A DNA stretch of 37,236 nt from Alphaproteobacteria bacterium (GTDB lineage Bacteria; Pseudomonadota; Alphaproteobacteria; Rhizobiales; Hyphomicrobiaceae), in the NCBI GenBank assembly GCA_018819265.1, contig JAHJQI010000195.1:1-37236 (forward strand), written 5' to 3'. Numbering within the stretch: position 1 is the first letter of the stretch; each line of letters starts with the position of its first letter. Shown here piece by piece: positions 24,679 to 33,299 of the stretch. The notes beneath the pieces were generated by a model, which was not told the DNA's origin, did no database searches, and was given only the letters and a program-made list of their open reading frames with translations. A program made the position numbers and the translations under genes.

Positions 24679-25461
24679 TCACCACGGCCGCATCGACAGG
24701 AACCTGCCCCCGACCGCCCAGATGCCGCCAAAGACGATGACCGCCGCGATCATGAGCAAAAGGCCGGCGCGCAACAATGGCCGCCGGGCCATCACGGCTT
24801 CATCGCCATCCTTATAACGGCAGGCCGGTTTGCGCCCGGTGATCATCGCCTTGATCAATGGTTCTCTGCGAACGAGAGCATAGAAGGCATTGGCCATGAT
24901 GTGGAATGCGATGAGCCAGAGCGTGACGCTTTCGAACAGGAAGCGGTGCCATTGCGTGGCCGTCTTGCGGCCTGCTTCACTCAACAAGAGATAAAGCGGG
25001 CCGGCAGTCAGATCGTTGTGCTCGACAGTGAACAGCCCCAAAGTTGCCTGCGTCAGGAGAAGTCCGAGCAGGGTAACGACCATGAGGCTGCCGAGCGGGT
25101 TATGGCCGAGGTATTTGATTTCCCCGCCGCGCGCCAGGGACGTGGCGTAATTGATCAGCGTCACGGGGCCTGCAACGAAATTCGCGAAACGCGACGTCGA
25201 TGCGCCGAAGAAGCCCCACAGGAGCCGCCAGATGAGCAGCGTCAGGATCATGAGGCCGATCCAGCGATGCCATTTGAGCACGGCGTCGCCGAGCGCTTCG
25301 GAGAATTCGAACGATGCCCATGCGGCAGCGACGAGCGCCACCAGCAGCCAGTGGAACGCCCGCGTCGGCAGATCCCAGGCGGCGACCGTGCGGTCGCCCT
25401 GCCGTGGACCGGCCCCGGCCACGACGCTCGTCTTGCGAGGGCTTTGCGAAGTCTCCTGCAT
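24679..25461 (-). CDS. membrane cytochrome b561 (Ni/Fe-hydrogenase b-type family)
   Basis: The product is 260 residues. It has four to five hydrophobic spans (AFHWLLVALVAAAWASFEF; RWIGLMILTLLIWRLLWGFF; LMVVTLLGLLLTQATLGLF; FESVTLWLIAFHIMANAFY; AGLLLMIAAVIVFGGIWAV). Likely haem-ligand histidines are in TRAFHW, LKWHRWIG and WLIAFHIM. This is the cytochrome b561/hydrogenase cytochrome b fold, which moves electrons across the inner membrane. The gene follows the cytochrome c556-like gene by 42 bp on the same strand, a common pairing in proteobacteria, so the two probably work together. It runs head to tail toward hisG with 23 bp between the stops. Confidence 0.88.
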   Translation of the reverse strand: MQETSQSPRKTSVVAGAGPRQGDRTVAAWDLPTRAFHWLLVALVAAAWASFEFSEALGDAVLKWHRWIGLMILTLLIWRLLWGFFGASTSRFANFVAGPVTLINYATSLARGGEIKYLGHNPLGSLMVVTLLGLLLTQATLGLFTVEHNDLTAGPLYLLLSEAGRKTATQWHRFLFESVTLWLIAFHIMANAFYALVRREPLIKAMITGRKPACRYKDGDEAVMARRPLLRAGLLLMIAAVIVFGGIWAVGGRFLSMRPW

Positions 25462-25503
25462 GGGTTGTGTGCATGGGTTGCGGGACCGCCGTTGCAGGGC
25501 GGG

Positions 25504-25947
25504 CTACTTCTTCTCGACGCGATATTTTTTGTGACAGCCGCCGCAGTTGCCGGCGACCTTCGGCCAGGTTTCCATGAATTCGAATTCGTCGCTGACGGCG
25601 ACCTTGGCGGCCTTCGCATCGGCGACGAGTTTTTCATATCGGCTCGTGACGTCGGCCTTGTTCTCCCAGATGGCGGGCAGGGCTTCGGTTTCGCCTCCGG
25701 TTTTGGAATCTTCGGGAAACAGCCCAGGCAGCTTCGCGGCGTTGGCGATGACGGTATCGAGGGCAGCCTGGACGGTAGGTTCGTCGAACGGAATTTCCTG
25801 CTTCATCATCTGGCCCGGCCCCTTGGCGGCCTTGCCCATCTGTTCCAGCAGGTCCTGGCGCTGCTTGATGACGTCGACGTTCTGGGTCCATGCGCCCGTG
25901 GCAGTCGCGAGAACGAGAACGATCGAGGCCATGAGAGTACGAAGCAT
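25504..25947 (-). CDS. class II cytochrome c (c556/c' type), exported
   Basis: The product is 147 residues. The N-terminus MLRTLMASIVLVLATATGAW + TQ is a signal peptide. The haem site CGGCHKKYR lies at the C-terminal end (residues 135-143), the mark of class II cytochromes c. A four-helix bundle fits the rest. Met37 (LLEQMGK) is in the place of the sixth ligand in low-spin c556, so c556 is more likely than c'. It is a periplasmic electron carrier, upstream of and probably co-transcribed with the cytochrome b561 gene. Confidence 0.9.
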   Translation of the reverse strand: MLRTLMASIVLVLATATGAWTQNVDVIKQRQDLLEQMGKAAKGPGQMMKQEIPFDEPTVQAALDTVIANAAKLPGLFPEDSKTGGETEALPAIWENKADVTSRYEKLVADAKAAKVAVSDEFEFMETWPKVAGNCGGCHKKYRVEKK

Positions 25948-26283
25948 TGCGGCGGCTCCTTTGCAGGATCATCGGGTGAATCTGGGCAATCGTGATTGAC
26001 TGCATGCGGCGGATTTGGGCGAGGCTCGCACTGAGATCCGCAGCGCGTCAACTGCCGGGGGGGCACGATTTTTTGAGGCGGGAGGCCGTCAGATTGTCAT
26101 AATCAGGCCGGCTGGCGACTAGAGCATCATCCGACTATTCGCGATCGCTTTTCGCGGTTCCGTCAGATCGGATGTTGCTCTAGCGAATGTTGATAGCCGA
26201 CTGGCGACTGCGAACTGGCGGCTGGGCGTCCAGCCGGCAGCGCATTTGCCTCATTTAGCAGGAGATTCAGGTGGGGCACGTCC
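25948..26283. other. intergenic region with a GAGCA-type palindrome
   Basis: This is the divergent space between the cytochrome c gene and the hydrolase. Besides the 65-bp palindrome at 26119-26183 it has short direct repeats of CTGGCGACT (26112-26120 and 26200-26208). I see no gene. Confidence 0.4.
26119..26183. repeat. CTAG-bounded palindromic element of GAGCA type (65 bp)
   Basis: CTAGAGCATCATCCGA at the left end pairs with TCGGATGTTGCTCTAG at the right end, with one mismatch in 16. The centre GCGATCGC lies beside TTTTCGCGG. Elements beginning GAGCAT-ATCC are a well-known intergenic palindrome type in Rhizobiales. A diverged 65-bp relative lies at 30668-30732. Confidence 0.85.
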
Positions 26284-27231
26284 TTGGCTAAGCTCGATCT
26301 CGTTCAAGTTCTACCCGATGGCCGGCGGCTGCAATACTGCGAATACGGCGATCCGGGCGGGCGCACGGTGGTGGCGCTGCATGGCACACCGGGTTCGCGC
26401 TACAAGTTCGCGATTGCCGACCGGGAGGCGCAGCGGCTGGGGTTGAGGCTTATTAGTCCAGATCGCTGGGGCTACGGGCTTTCGGATGCCCCGCGCGGAA
26501 GGCCCAGGCTTGCGGACTACGCTTACGACATTGAGAGCCTGCTGGGGGCGCTGGGTATCGAGCGCTTCGGCGTCGTCGGAGTTTCAGGTGGCGGTCCCTA
26601 TGCTGCGGCTTTGGCGTCGGTTCTGCGGGCAAGAGTATCGAAGCTGGCGCTGGTCGCCCCGGTCGCCCCGCTTGACCTGGCGTCGCGGCGGCACGGTGTC
26701 GGCTGGTTCCACCGGTTCGCGTTCCGGGCGTTGCCGCGGGTGCCCGGTGGCGTTTCCGTCGTGTTCTCCTACTTTCGCGGCGTGCTTGCCGTTGCGCCGG
26801 CGCTGGCGGTGCGGACAATGGCGGCGCGGGCTGGCGCGCCGGATCGCAAGCTCCTCGCGGAACCGGAAATTTCCGGTGATCTCGTCATGACTTTCAAGGC
26901 CGGGCTGGCGCGTGGGGTTCTTGGACCGGCGATCGACATGGCGTGCTTCAGCCGCGAATGGGGGCTCGATTTGAGCAGCGTGAGTTGCCGCAGCCGGATG
27001 TGGCTTGGTGCAATGGACCGCAACGTGCCGCTGGCGGCGGCGCGAAAGCTGCCGGGCGATATTCCAGGTCTCGACGTGATCGAGGTCGAAGACGCGGGCC
27101 ACTTCTGGATTACGCGGCATTACGCGGACGTGCTGGCGTGGCTTGCTGGCGACCCTGGGGCGGCGGACCGACCGAGCGCAGCGGCAATGCCTGGAGACGA
27201 TGCGGGCGTCAACCTGCCGCCGACGATCTGA
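26284..27231 (+). CDS. alpha/beta hydrolase
   Basis: The product is 315 residues from a TTG at 26284, preceded by an AGGTGG stretch; no in-frame ATG or GTG lies near. It has the alpha/beta-hydrolase fold: LHGTPGSR (residues 32-39, oxyanion region), SPDRWGYGLSD, the nucleophile elbow GVSGGG with Ser101, a probable acid Asp in WLGAMDRNVP, and the catalytic His in EDAGHFW. The last 30 residues are Ala/Pro/Asp-rich and beyond the fold. No signal peptide is seen. The substrate cannot be told. It stands alone. Confidence 0.85.
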   Translation: MAKLDLVQVLPDGRRLQYCEYGDPGGRTVVALHGTPGSRYKFAIADREAQRLGLRLISPDRWGYGLSDAPRGRPRLADYAYDIESLLGALGIERFGVVGVSGGGPYAAALASVLRARVSKLALVAPVAPLDLASRRHGVGWFHRFAFRALPRVPGGVSVVFSYFRGVLAVAPALAVRTMAARAGAPDRKLLAEPEISGDLVMTFKAGLARGVLGPAIDMACFSREWGLDLSSVSCRSRMWLGAMDRNVPLAAARKLPGDIPGLDVIEVEDAGHFWITRHYADVLAWLAGDPGAADRPSAAAMPGDDAGVNLPPTI

Positions 27232-27276
27232 CGACGCGACGCAGGCCAGAACCTCCACGAATGCTTGTGCGGTGGC

Positions 27277-27516
27277 TCAAGCGGTGGCGCGGCCGGTCAG
27301 CCAGCCGAAATCGAGCATCCGCCACCAGCTTGCGGATGGCGCCTGCGGTGTTTCGGCAGCAATGTACTTGGCCTCGTAGGCCGCCGCGACATTGCGCTGG
27401 CGGCGTTTGGCGCGGGACTTCGCGCGCGGAAGAGCGCCGATGCCGGGGACGTCTTCGGACGGCGCGAACACTACTCCGGCCGCATAGACCGCTGACTTAA
27501 TCGATCGGGTCTTCAT
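27277..27516 (-). CDS. small basic hypothetical protein
   Basis: The product is 79 residues from ATG 27516, with a good AAGGAG eight bases upstream. The sequence starts MKTRSIKSAVYAAGVVFAPS, has a basic middle (RAKSRAKRRQRNVAAAYEAK) and ends ASWWRMLDFGWLTGRATA. I recognise no domain. The N-terminus is too weakly hydrophobic for a convincing signal peptide. The strong ribosome site is the main argument that it is translated. Confidence 0.45.
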   Translation of the reverse strand: MKTRSIKSAVYAAGVVFAPSEDVPGIGALPRAKSRAKRRQRNVAAAYEAKYIAAETPQAPSASWWRMLDFGWLTGRATA

Positions 27517-27908
27517 CGTCTTACTCCTTGGCGCTTTCGCACCTCCCGGCTACCGCCCCATTGGCTGCCGCTCGTTGATGGCGACGGTGGACGTGTATAC
27601 AGCCATCATGTGCTTATTAAGCATCTCGTCAAGATAATTTTGAGCAGGAGGTTTCGCATTCCTTTCCTTCGCAAGTGCAGCGGATTCCCCGATTTTTATG
27701 TGCAGTGCAGCCATCGCCCTGCGACAAGACTGCTTTGGGCGGCGACGATCAAAAGCTTGCAATTTTCAATTGGTCTTGCGTAGCGGGGGTTGCCCCTTGC
27801 GATTTGGAACGCGCGGCGCGAACATGATTAGTGAATGGCGCCCGATTTTTTTGCGCGCCAACACCAATTCAAGCATGGACACGAACCACAAACGGATTGG
27901 AGATCAGC
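27517..27908. other. intergenic region with one doubtful ORF
   Basis: A minus-strand frame at 27550-27714 or longer (70 codons from 27762) could encode MAALHIKIGESAALAKERNA and onward, but it has no clear ribosome binding site or family features. The stretch is AT-richer than its neighbours (for example around 27597-27640 and 27760-27776). It probably holds the promoter of the EF-G-like gene. Confidence 0.35.
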
Positions 27909-29975
27909 ATGGCGCAGGAAAAGGGTCGCGCTGCCGCGACGGATCGTGAGGGCGGTACACGGGCAATCGCGATTGTCGGCCCGTATCTGGCTGGCAAGAC
28001 GACGTTGCTCGAAGCCATTCTGGCCCGCACCGGAACGATTGCCCAACAAGGGCGGGTGCAAGACGGGACGACAAAGGGGGATGCTTCCCAGGAAGCCCGC
28101 GCGCACGGGATGAGCGTTGCGCTCAACGTGTTCGACGCCAACTATCTTGGCGGCGAATACACCTTCATCGATTGTCCGGGTTCGGTCGAGTTTCTGGCCG
28201 ACGGGGCGTCGGCGCTGACGATCTGCGATGCGGCGGTCGTCGTGTGCGAACCCGATGCCAAGCGGGTCCCGGCCCTGCAGCTGATCCTGAAGCAACTGGA
28301 AGAGCGCGGCATTCCCCACTTCCTTTTCCTCAACAAGATCGACAACTGCCGGATGCAGGTGCGCGACATCATTCCGATGCTGCAGCCGGCCAGCGAAAGG
28401 CCGCTCGTCCTGCGGCAGGTGCCGATCTGGGAAAACGGGATCGCCACTGGCTTCGTCGATCTGGCCTCCGAGCGGGCCTACGTCTATCGCGAGCATGCCC
28501 CGTCCGAGATCGTCGAACTGCCGGCGGGCATCAAGGACCGCGAGGAGGAGGCCCGCTTCCATATGCTGGAGCAGCTTGCCGACTACGACGATGATCTGAT
28601 GGAGCAGCTGCTCGCCGACATGATCCCGCCGCAGGACAAGATTTTCGAAGACCTGACCGCCGAGTTGCGCGAGGGCGCGATCTGCCCGGTGCTGATAGGC
28701 AGCGCCGAACACGGCAATGGCATCGGGCGTCTGTTGAAGGCGTTGCGCCACGAAGTGCCGGACGCGGCGGCGACGGCGCAACGGATCGGCCTCGAGCCCG
28801 GCGCGGCTTCGGCGTTCGTGTTCAAGACGGTGCATTCACCGCACGGCGGAAAGATATCGTTTGCGCGCGCGTTCGGCGACACGCTTGGCGACGGTGCGAT
28901 CATTCGCAGCAGCGGCGGCGCCGAAGAGCGCATCTCGGGGATCCTTGCCATTCACGGCGAAGAGTGCGTCAAGCGGGGTGCCGCGCGCCCCGGCGACGTC
29001 GTCGGGCTCGGCCGTCTCGATGCCGTCGTGACCGGCGAGACGGTGACAGCAGGCAAGCTGGCCGCACGGGCCGTCGCCTGCCCGCCGCCGCCGCAGCCGG
29101 TCTACGTCACCGGGCTCGCAATCAAGGATCGCAAGGACGAAGTCAAGCTGACATCGGCCCTGGCGAAGCTTTGCGAGGAGGACCCTTCGCTCGCAGCGGA
29201 GAATTCAACCGATACACATCAACTTCTGCTCAAGGGGCAGGGCGAAATGCACCTGCGGGTTGCGCTCGAACGCCTGCAGCGCAAGTTCGCAATTTCCGTC
29301 GAGCGGCAACCGCGCCTCATTCCCTACAAGGAGACGATCCGCAACAGTGTCGAAGTGCGCGGCCGGCACAAGAAGCAATCGGGCGGGCATGGCCAATTCG
29401 GCGACGTCGTCATCGGGATCAGGCCGCAGCCGCGCGGGGCGGGTTTTGCGTTCGACGAGGTTATCACGGGCGGCGTCGTGCCCAAGCAGTTCTTCCCGTC
29501 CGTCGAGCATGGCGCGCGCGATTATCTCAACAAGGGACCGCTCGGGTTCCCGGTCGTCGATGTGGCGGTGACGCTGAAGGACGGCTCCGTTCACTCCGTC
29601 GATTCATCCGACATGGCGTTTCGTGCAGCGGCGCGGCTGGCCATGAGCGAAGGCATGCCGCAATGCGCGCCGGTACTGCTGGAGCCGATCATGGCGGTGT
29701 CGATCATGGTCCCCTCTGACGCGACGGCGCGCATCAACGGCATCATCCCGCAGCGCCGCGGGCAGATCCTGGGATTCGATGCGCGGCAAGGGTGGCCGGG
29801 CTGGGATGTCGTCGAGGCGCACATCCCCGACTCCGAGATCGAGGACCTGATCATCGAGTTGCGTTCGGCGACGGCAGGCGTCGGCACCTACGCCGCCAGG
29901 TTCGACCATCTTGCCGAACTCACCGGAAAACTTGCCGATCAGGTCGTGTCAGGGCACGCGGAGGCCGCCGAGTAG
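27909..29975 (+). CDS. EF-G-like translational GTPase paralogue
   Basis: The product is 688 residues from ATG 27909 with GGAG seven bases upstream. The whole EF-G domain order is present. The GTPase has a P-loop GPYLAGKTTL (residues 24-33), DCPG at 88-91 in place of DTPG, and NKID at 142-145. Domain II, domains III-V (GQGEMHLRVALERLQRKFAI; GHGQFGDVVIGIRPQ; PSVEHGARDYLNKGPLGFPV) and the C-terminal RRGQILGFDARQGW follow. The usual switch I motif RGITI is not found; the same place reads EARAHGMSVALNV. This marks the EF-G-like subgroup, separate from the housekeeping fusA, which is not in the window. Its cellular role is uncertain. Its stop is four bases from the convergent msrA stop. Confidence 0.9.
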   Translation: MAQEKGRAAATDREGGTRAIAIVGPYLAGKTTLLEAILARTGTIAQQGRVQDGTTKGDASQEARAHGMSVALNVFDANYLGGEYTFIDCPGSVEFLADGASALTICDAAVVVCEPDAKRVPALQLILKQLEERGIPHFLFLNKIDNCRMQVRDIIPMLQPASERPLVLRQVPIWENGIATGFVDLASERAYVYREHAPSEIVELPAGIKDREEEARFHMLEQLADYDDDLMEQLLADMIPPQDKIFEDLTAELREGAICPVLIGSAEHGNGIGRLLKALRHEVPDAAATAQRIGLEPGAASAFVFKTVHSPHGGKISFARAFGDTLGDGAIIRSSGGAEERISGILAIHGEECVKRGAARPGDVVGLGRLDAVVTGETVTAGKLAARAVACPPPPQPVYVTGLAIKDRKDEVKLTSALAKLCEEDPSLAAENSTDTHQLLLKGQGEMHLRVALERLQRKFAISVERQPRLIPYKETIRNSVEVRGRHKKQSGGHGQFGDVVIGIRPQPRGAGFAFDEVITGGVVPKQFFPSVEHGARDYLNKGPLGFPVVDVAVTLKDGSVHSVDSSDMAFRAAARLAMSEGMPQCAPVLLEPIMAVSIMVPSDATARINGIIPQRRGQILGFDARQGWPGWDVVEAHIPDSEIEDLIIELRSATAGVGTYAARFDHLAELTGKLADQVVSGHAEAAE

Positions 29976-29979
29976 GTCT

Positions 29980-30651
29980 TCAGTGCGTGGCTTCGTCGCC
30001 CCAGAGTTCCTTGAGGCGTCGGTCGCGGCCGCATCCGTAGCGATAGGTGGTGTATCGGTAGGGATGCGTCTGGTAGTAGTTCTGGTGATACTCCTCGGCC
30101 GGCGTGAATGTGCTGGCGTCGGCTATCTCCACGGCGACTTGCCGGTCGAAGCGCTTGCTTGCATCGATGGCGGCCTTGCCCGCTTCGGCGAGGCGGCGCT
30201 GGTCGGGGGTATGGGTGAAGATCACCGGGCGGTACTGGCTGCCGCGATCGCAGAACTGGCCGCCGCCGTCGAGGATGTCGGCGTGGCGCCAGTAGTAGTC
30301 CAGCAAAGTCTCGTAGCTGACCTGCTTGGGATCGTACGTGATCTGCAGGACTTCGGCGTGGCCCGTGCTGCCGCTTGAAACGGTCTCGTAGGTCGGGTTA
30401 TCGGTGTTGCCACCCATGTAGCCGGAAATCGTCGTGGCGACGCCCGGCACCTTGTCGAAATCGGATTCGGTGCACCAGAAGCAGCCCGACCCGAACGTCG
30501 CGACTTCATGCCCCTCGGCGGGCGCGGTCGCTACCCTTTCGGCGGCGACAACCGGTTGCGGCACCGGTCCGCCGCCAAAGCGCGAGGCGGCAAACAGTGC
30601 GCCAACCGCAACGATGGCAAGCCCCAGCGTGACTGTCTGCTTGAATGACAT
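29980..30651 (-). CDS. msrA: peptide methionine sulfoxide reductase MsrA, exported or membrane-anchored
   Basis: The product is 223 residues from ATG 30651. Residues 5-22 (QTVTLGLAIVAVGALFAA) are a signal peptide or anchor. The catalytic motif is GSGCFWC (residues 54-60) with Cys57 as nucleophile. GGNTDNPTYETVSSGSTGHA and GSQYRPVIF follow, then EEYHQNYYQTHP. A C-terminal GCGRDRRLKEL holds a possible resolving Cys. MsrA reduces methionine-S-sulfoxide in oxidised proteins. Export suggests a periplasmic repair role. The msrB gene lies 99 bp upstream on the same strand, with a palindrome between them. Confidence 0.94.
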   Translation of the reverse strand: MSFKQTVTLGLAIVAVGALFAASRFGGGPVPQPVVAAERVATAPAEGHEVATFGSGCFWCTESDFDKVPGVATTISGYMGGNTDNPTYETVSSGSTGHAEVLQITYDPKQVSYETLLDYYWRHADILDGGGQFCDRGSQYRPVIFTHTPDQRRLAEAGKAAIDASKRFDRQVAVEIADASTFTPAEEYHQNYYQTHPYRYTTYRYGCGRDRRLKELWGDEATH

Positions 30652-30667
30652 GAGGGTAGACCCTTGG

Positions 30668-30732
30668 TTAGAGCATGTGCCGCGAGTTGGAGAGAAGCGA
30701 ACGCGTTGCAAGCGAGTGAATACTTGCTCTGA
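30668..30732. repeat. diverged 65-bp palindromic element of GAGCA type
   Basis: The left end TTAGAGCATGT and the reverse complement of the right end (TCAGAGCAAGT) agree at 9 of 11 positions. The element has exactly the length of the one at 26119-26183 and shares its AGAGCA ends, while the centre differs. It sits between msrB and msrA. Confidence 0.55.
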
Positions 30733-30750
30733 CCCACTTCCCTACTTCGC

Positions 30751-31269
30751 TCAGCTCCCGGATTTTTCGGTCGCGGCGGCTCCCTGCTCGGGCTCGAAAT
30801 TCATGGCGAGCCCGTTGATGCAGTAACGCAGCCCGGTCGGTTTCGGGCCGTCGTTGAAGACGTGTCCGAGGTGTCCGCCGCAGCGGCTGCAATGGACTTC
30901 GGTGCGAACCATGAAGAACGAGCGGTCGCTCGACGTGCCGACCTTGCCGTCAATCGGCGCGTAGAAGCTCGGCCAGCCGGTGCGGCTGTCGAACTTGGTT
31001 TGCGAGGTGAACAATTCCTGGCCGCAGCCGGCGCACTTGTAGACGCCCGGGTCGTAGATCTTGTCGAGAGGGCTTGTCCGCGCGCGCTCGGTGCCATGCT
31101 GGCGCAGCACGTAGAACTGCTCCGGCGTCAGCAATTCGCGCCATTCGTCTTCGGTTTTCGTGACTTCGAAGTCCATGGGCTTGTTCTCACCAGCTGAGAG
31201 TTCGGCGGCAGTCAGGCCGAGGCTGACCGCCAGGGTTCCAAATCCGAACGTCCGTCTGTCAATGTTCAT
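30751..31269 (-). CDS. msrB: peptide methionine sulfoxide reductase MsrB with a twin-arginine-like leader
   Basis: The product is 172 residues. The N-terminus MNIDRRTFGFGTLAVSLGLT carries DRRTFGF, which fits a Tat signal peptide, followed by a hydrophobic stretch. The SelR domain has zinc cysteines CAGC (79, 82) and CSRC (127, 130), then GGHLGHVFNDGPKPTGLRYC with catalytic Cys150 and INGLAMNF. MsrB reduces methionine-R-sulfoxide and complements MsrA. The two probably form an exported repair pair. The gene is 219 bp downstream of sfsA on the same strand. Confidence 0.93.
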   Translation of the reverse strand: MNIDRRTFGFGTLAVSLGLTAAELSAGENKPMDFEVTKTEDEWRELLTPEQFYVLRQHGTERARTSPLDKIYDPGVYKCAGCGQELFTSQTKFDSRTGWPSFYAPIDGKVGTSSDRSFFMVRTEVHCSRCGGHLGHVFNDGPKPTGLRYCINGLAMNFEPEQGAAATEKSGS

Positions 31270-31488
31270 CGCGGCGTCGTCCTCTGCAATCGATTTATGC
31301 CGGATGTCGTGGCATCGCCAATGCCACGGCCGACGCTTCACGGCTGTCGGCTCCGACCGGGGTTATCCTCAATTTGGGGGCAAATCCCTGCTGTGTCAGC
31401 ACAACTGTGATCACAAGCGTGTGCAGGGAGGACCGGTGCAACAGGCGTCGGCCTGCGGTTGCCGGTTCAAGGTCGTGCAGGTTGCGTC

Positions 31489-32205
31489 TCAAGGCATGAG
31501 GATCGGGACGGATGCAGCCAGCCGGATCCGTTCGGGTGTGATCTCGCAGCAGTATGCGAGCGTTTCGACGCCGCGGGACATGGCGCGCACAAGGGCTGCG
31601 GCATAGGCCGGGTCGATGTCGGCACACGGGCTCATGTGGGTGGCATCGGCGCGCTGGATGAGAAACAGCATCACGGCCCTGTGACCCTGTTCGGCCATGT
31701 CGCCGAGTTCGTCGAGATGCTTGAGGCCGCGTTCGGTAACCGAATCGGGGAATTCGGCAAGACCGGCTTGGCGCATCAGGTGGACGTTCTTGATTTCGAC
31801 ATAGGCGCGGCCCCGGTTATTGTCTTCGAGCAGAATATCGATGCGGCTCGCCCTGCCGTATTTTTGTTCGCGCCTAAGGGAGGCGTAGCCCTCGAGGGCG
31901 GGGATGCGGTTTTCGCAGATGGCTTCGGCGACGATTCTGTTGGGGTGGCCGGTGTTGATGCCGACCAGAGTCGGCCCGTTGCCCATGTCGCTTTCGACGA
32001 GTTCGAGTGTATGTGGATATTTTCGCTTTGGGCTGTCGCTTGATGACACCCAAACGTTAATTCCAGGATCGCTGAGCCCCATCATCGAGCCGGTGTTCGG
32101 ACAACTCGCGGTGATCGGCCCGCCGTTGTCGAGTTCAATATCGGCGAGAAAGCGCTTGTAGCGCTTCACGAGGCGCCCGCGCTGCAGGGGACTTGGGAAC
32201 ATCAT
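31489..32205 (-). CDS. sfsA: SfsA family protein (sugar fermentation stimulation protein homologue)
   Basis: The product is 238 residues, the normal length. It has the SfsA pattern: [66 protein letters not shown], and [16 protein letters not shown]. SfsA resembles a DNA-binding OB-fold joined to a nuclease-like domain; its true role is not established. It is transcribed away from the creatininase-like gene, with 113 bp between the starts. Confidence 0.94.
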   Translation of the reverse strand: MMFPSPLQRGRLVKRYKRFLADIELDNGGPITASCPNTGSMMGLSDPGINVWVSSSDSPKRKYPHTLELVESDMGNGPTLVGINTGHPNRIVAEAICENRIPALEGYASLRREQKYGRASRIDILLEDNNRGRAYVEIKNVHLMRQAGLAEFPDSVTERGLKHLDELGDMAEQGHRAVMLFLIQRADATHMSPCADIDPAYAAALVRAMSRGVETLAYCCEITPERIRLAASVPILMP

Positions 32206-32318
32206 CGTCTGCTCGGCTCCGCGTTCGGGAAGTTTTTGATCCGCGCAAATCTCAACGCGAAATTAATGCTGTGTGGTTAGCCTGCGGGCGGTTTTTGTTC
32301 CAGCGTCCCGGACCTGTC

Positions 32319-33188
32319 ATGCCCGTAAACTTTGCATTCCGCTCGATCTTCGCGTCGGTTCTGTCGGCGTTGTTCCTCTCGCTGATGCTCTTTGCGCAGG
32401 CGCATGCGGATGGCCGGCATGCTGAAGTCGAGATCGAGAAGCTGACCTGGGTGGCGGTGCGCGACCGGCTGAGTGCAGGCGCGACGACGATCCTGATTCC
32501 GACCGGGGGGACCGAGCAGAACGGTGCGCACATGGCCCTCGGCAAGCACAACTTCATCGTTCGCGAGACGACGCGGCGCATTGCACTCGAACTCGGCGAT
32601 GCGCTGGTCGCACCCGTTCTTGGTTACGTGCCGGAGGGGCCTCCAGGTCTGAAGGTCGGGCATATGGCCTACCCCGGCACGCTCTCGCTGCCCGACGACG
32701 TCTATGAGAGGATCCTCGAAAACGCGGCCTTGAGCTTCAAGACGCACGGCTTCAAGCGCATTGTGTTTGTCGGCGATTCAGGCGGCAACCAGTCCGCGCA
32801 GGCGCGCCTTTCGGAGCGGCTTTCGCAAGAGTGGGCAGCGGAGGGCGTCACCGTTCTGGCGGCTGCGGGCTATTACGCCGGCAACGGCGGAGACGACTTC
32901 CTCAAGGCGCAGGGGCTGACGGCGGCCCAGATCGGCACGCATGCCGGCGTGCGCGATACTTCCGAACTGTTGTTCGTTCAGCCCGATGCGGTCGATTTCG
33001 CGAAAGCCGCGGCGGACAGCGAGGGAGCGACCGGCGATGCGCGGCTTGCGAGGGCCGAATGGGGCCTTGCGCTGATCGAAATGAAAGTGGCGGCGGCGGT
33101 CGCGGAAATCCGCGCTGGCAGGGCAGGCGTGGCGGCGGCCAAGAGCAGCGGCCTTTTCAGCTGGCTGCTTTCATTCGTGACCGGCTGA
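32319..33188 (+). CDS. exported creatininase-family protein with altered metal-site motifs
   Basis: The product is 289 residues from ATG 32319. Residues 1-30 (FASVLSALFLSLMLFAQAHA) are a clear signal peptide, unusual for creatininases, which are normally cytosolic. The fold is recognisable in ILIPTGGTEQNGAHMALGKH, GHMAYPGTLSLPDDVYERIL, VFVGDSGGNQ and GTHAGVRDTSELLFV. The motif that reads EQHG in typical members is EQNG here, the following Asp is His, and NGHGGN is GDSGGN. The metal ligands would therefore differ from those of creatininase or be lost. Such variants may form their own subfamily; the substrate is unknown. The earlier in-frame start at 32193 would bury the signal peptide. Confidence 0.85.
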   Translation: MPVNFAFRSIFASVLSALFLSLMLFAQAHADGRHAEVEIEKLTWVAVRDRLSAGATTILIPTGGTEQNGAHMALGKHNFIVRETTRRIALELGDALVAPVLGYVPEGPPGLKVGHMAYPGTLSLPDDVYERILENAALSFKTHGFKRIVFVGDSGGNQSAQARLSERLSQEWAAEGVTVLAAAGYYAGNGGDDFLKAQGLTAAQIGTHAGVRDTSELLFVQPDAVDFAKAAADSEGATGDARLARAEWGLALIEMKVAAAVAEIRAGRAGVAAAKSSGLFSWLLSFVTG

Positions 33189-33299
33189 GCGGGTCCATAT
33201 CCACCGCTCCGGGTTCAATCGATGCGGCGAACGTGCGCCGCCGGGTCCAAATCGTCAGCGGCATGCTAAGACAATCCTGCAATCCAGTCAGGATGACCG

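Noticed and set aside
27550..27762. Minus-strand ORF of 70 codons before the EF-G-like gene
   Set aside because: No clear ribosome site or family features. It is noted only within the intergenic entry.
31406..31415. TGTGATCACA resembling a CRP site
   Set aside because: The six-base spacer between the half-sites is missing and the site lies downstream of sfsA with no target promoter.
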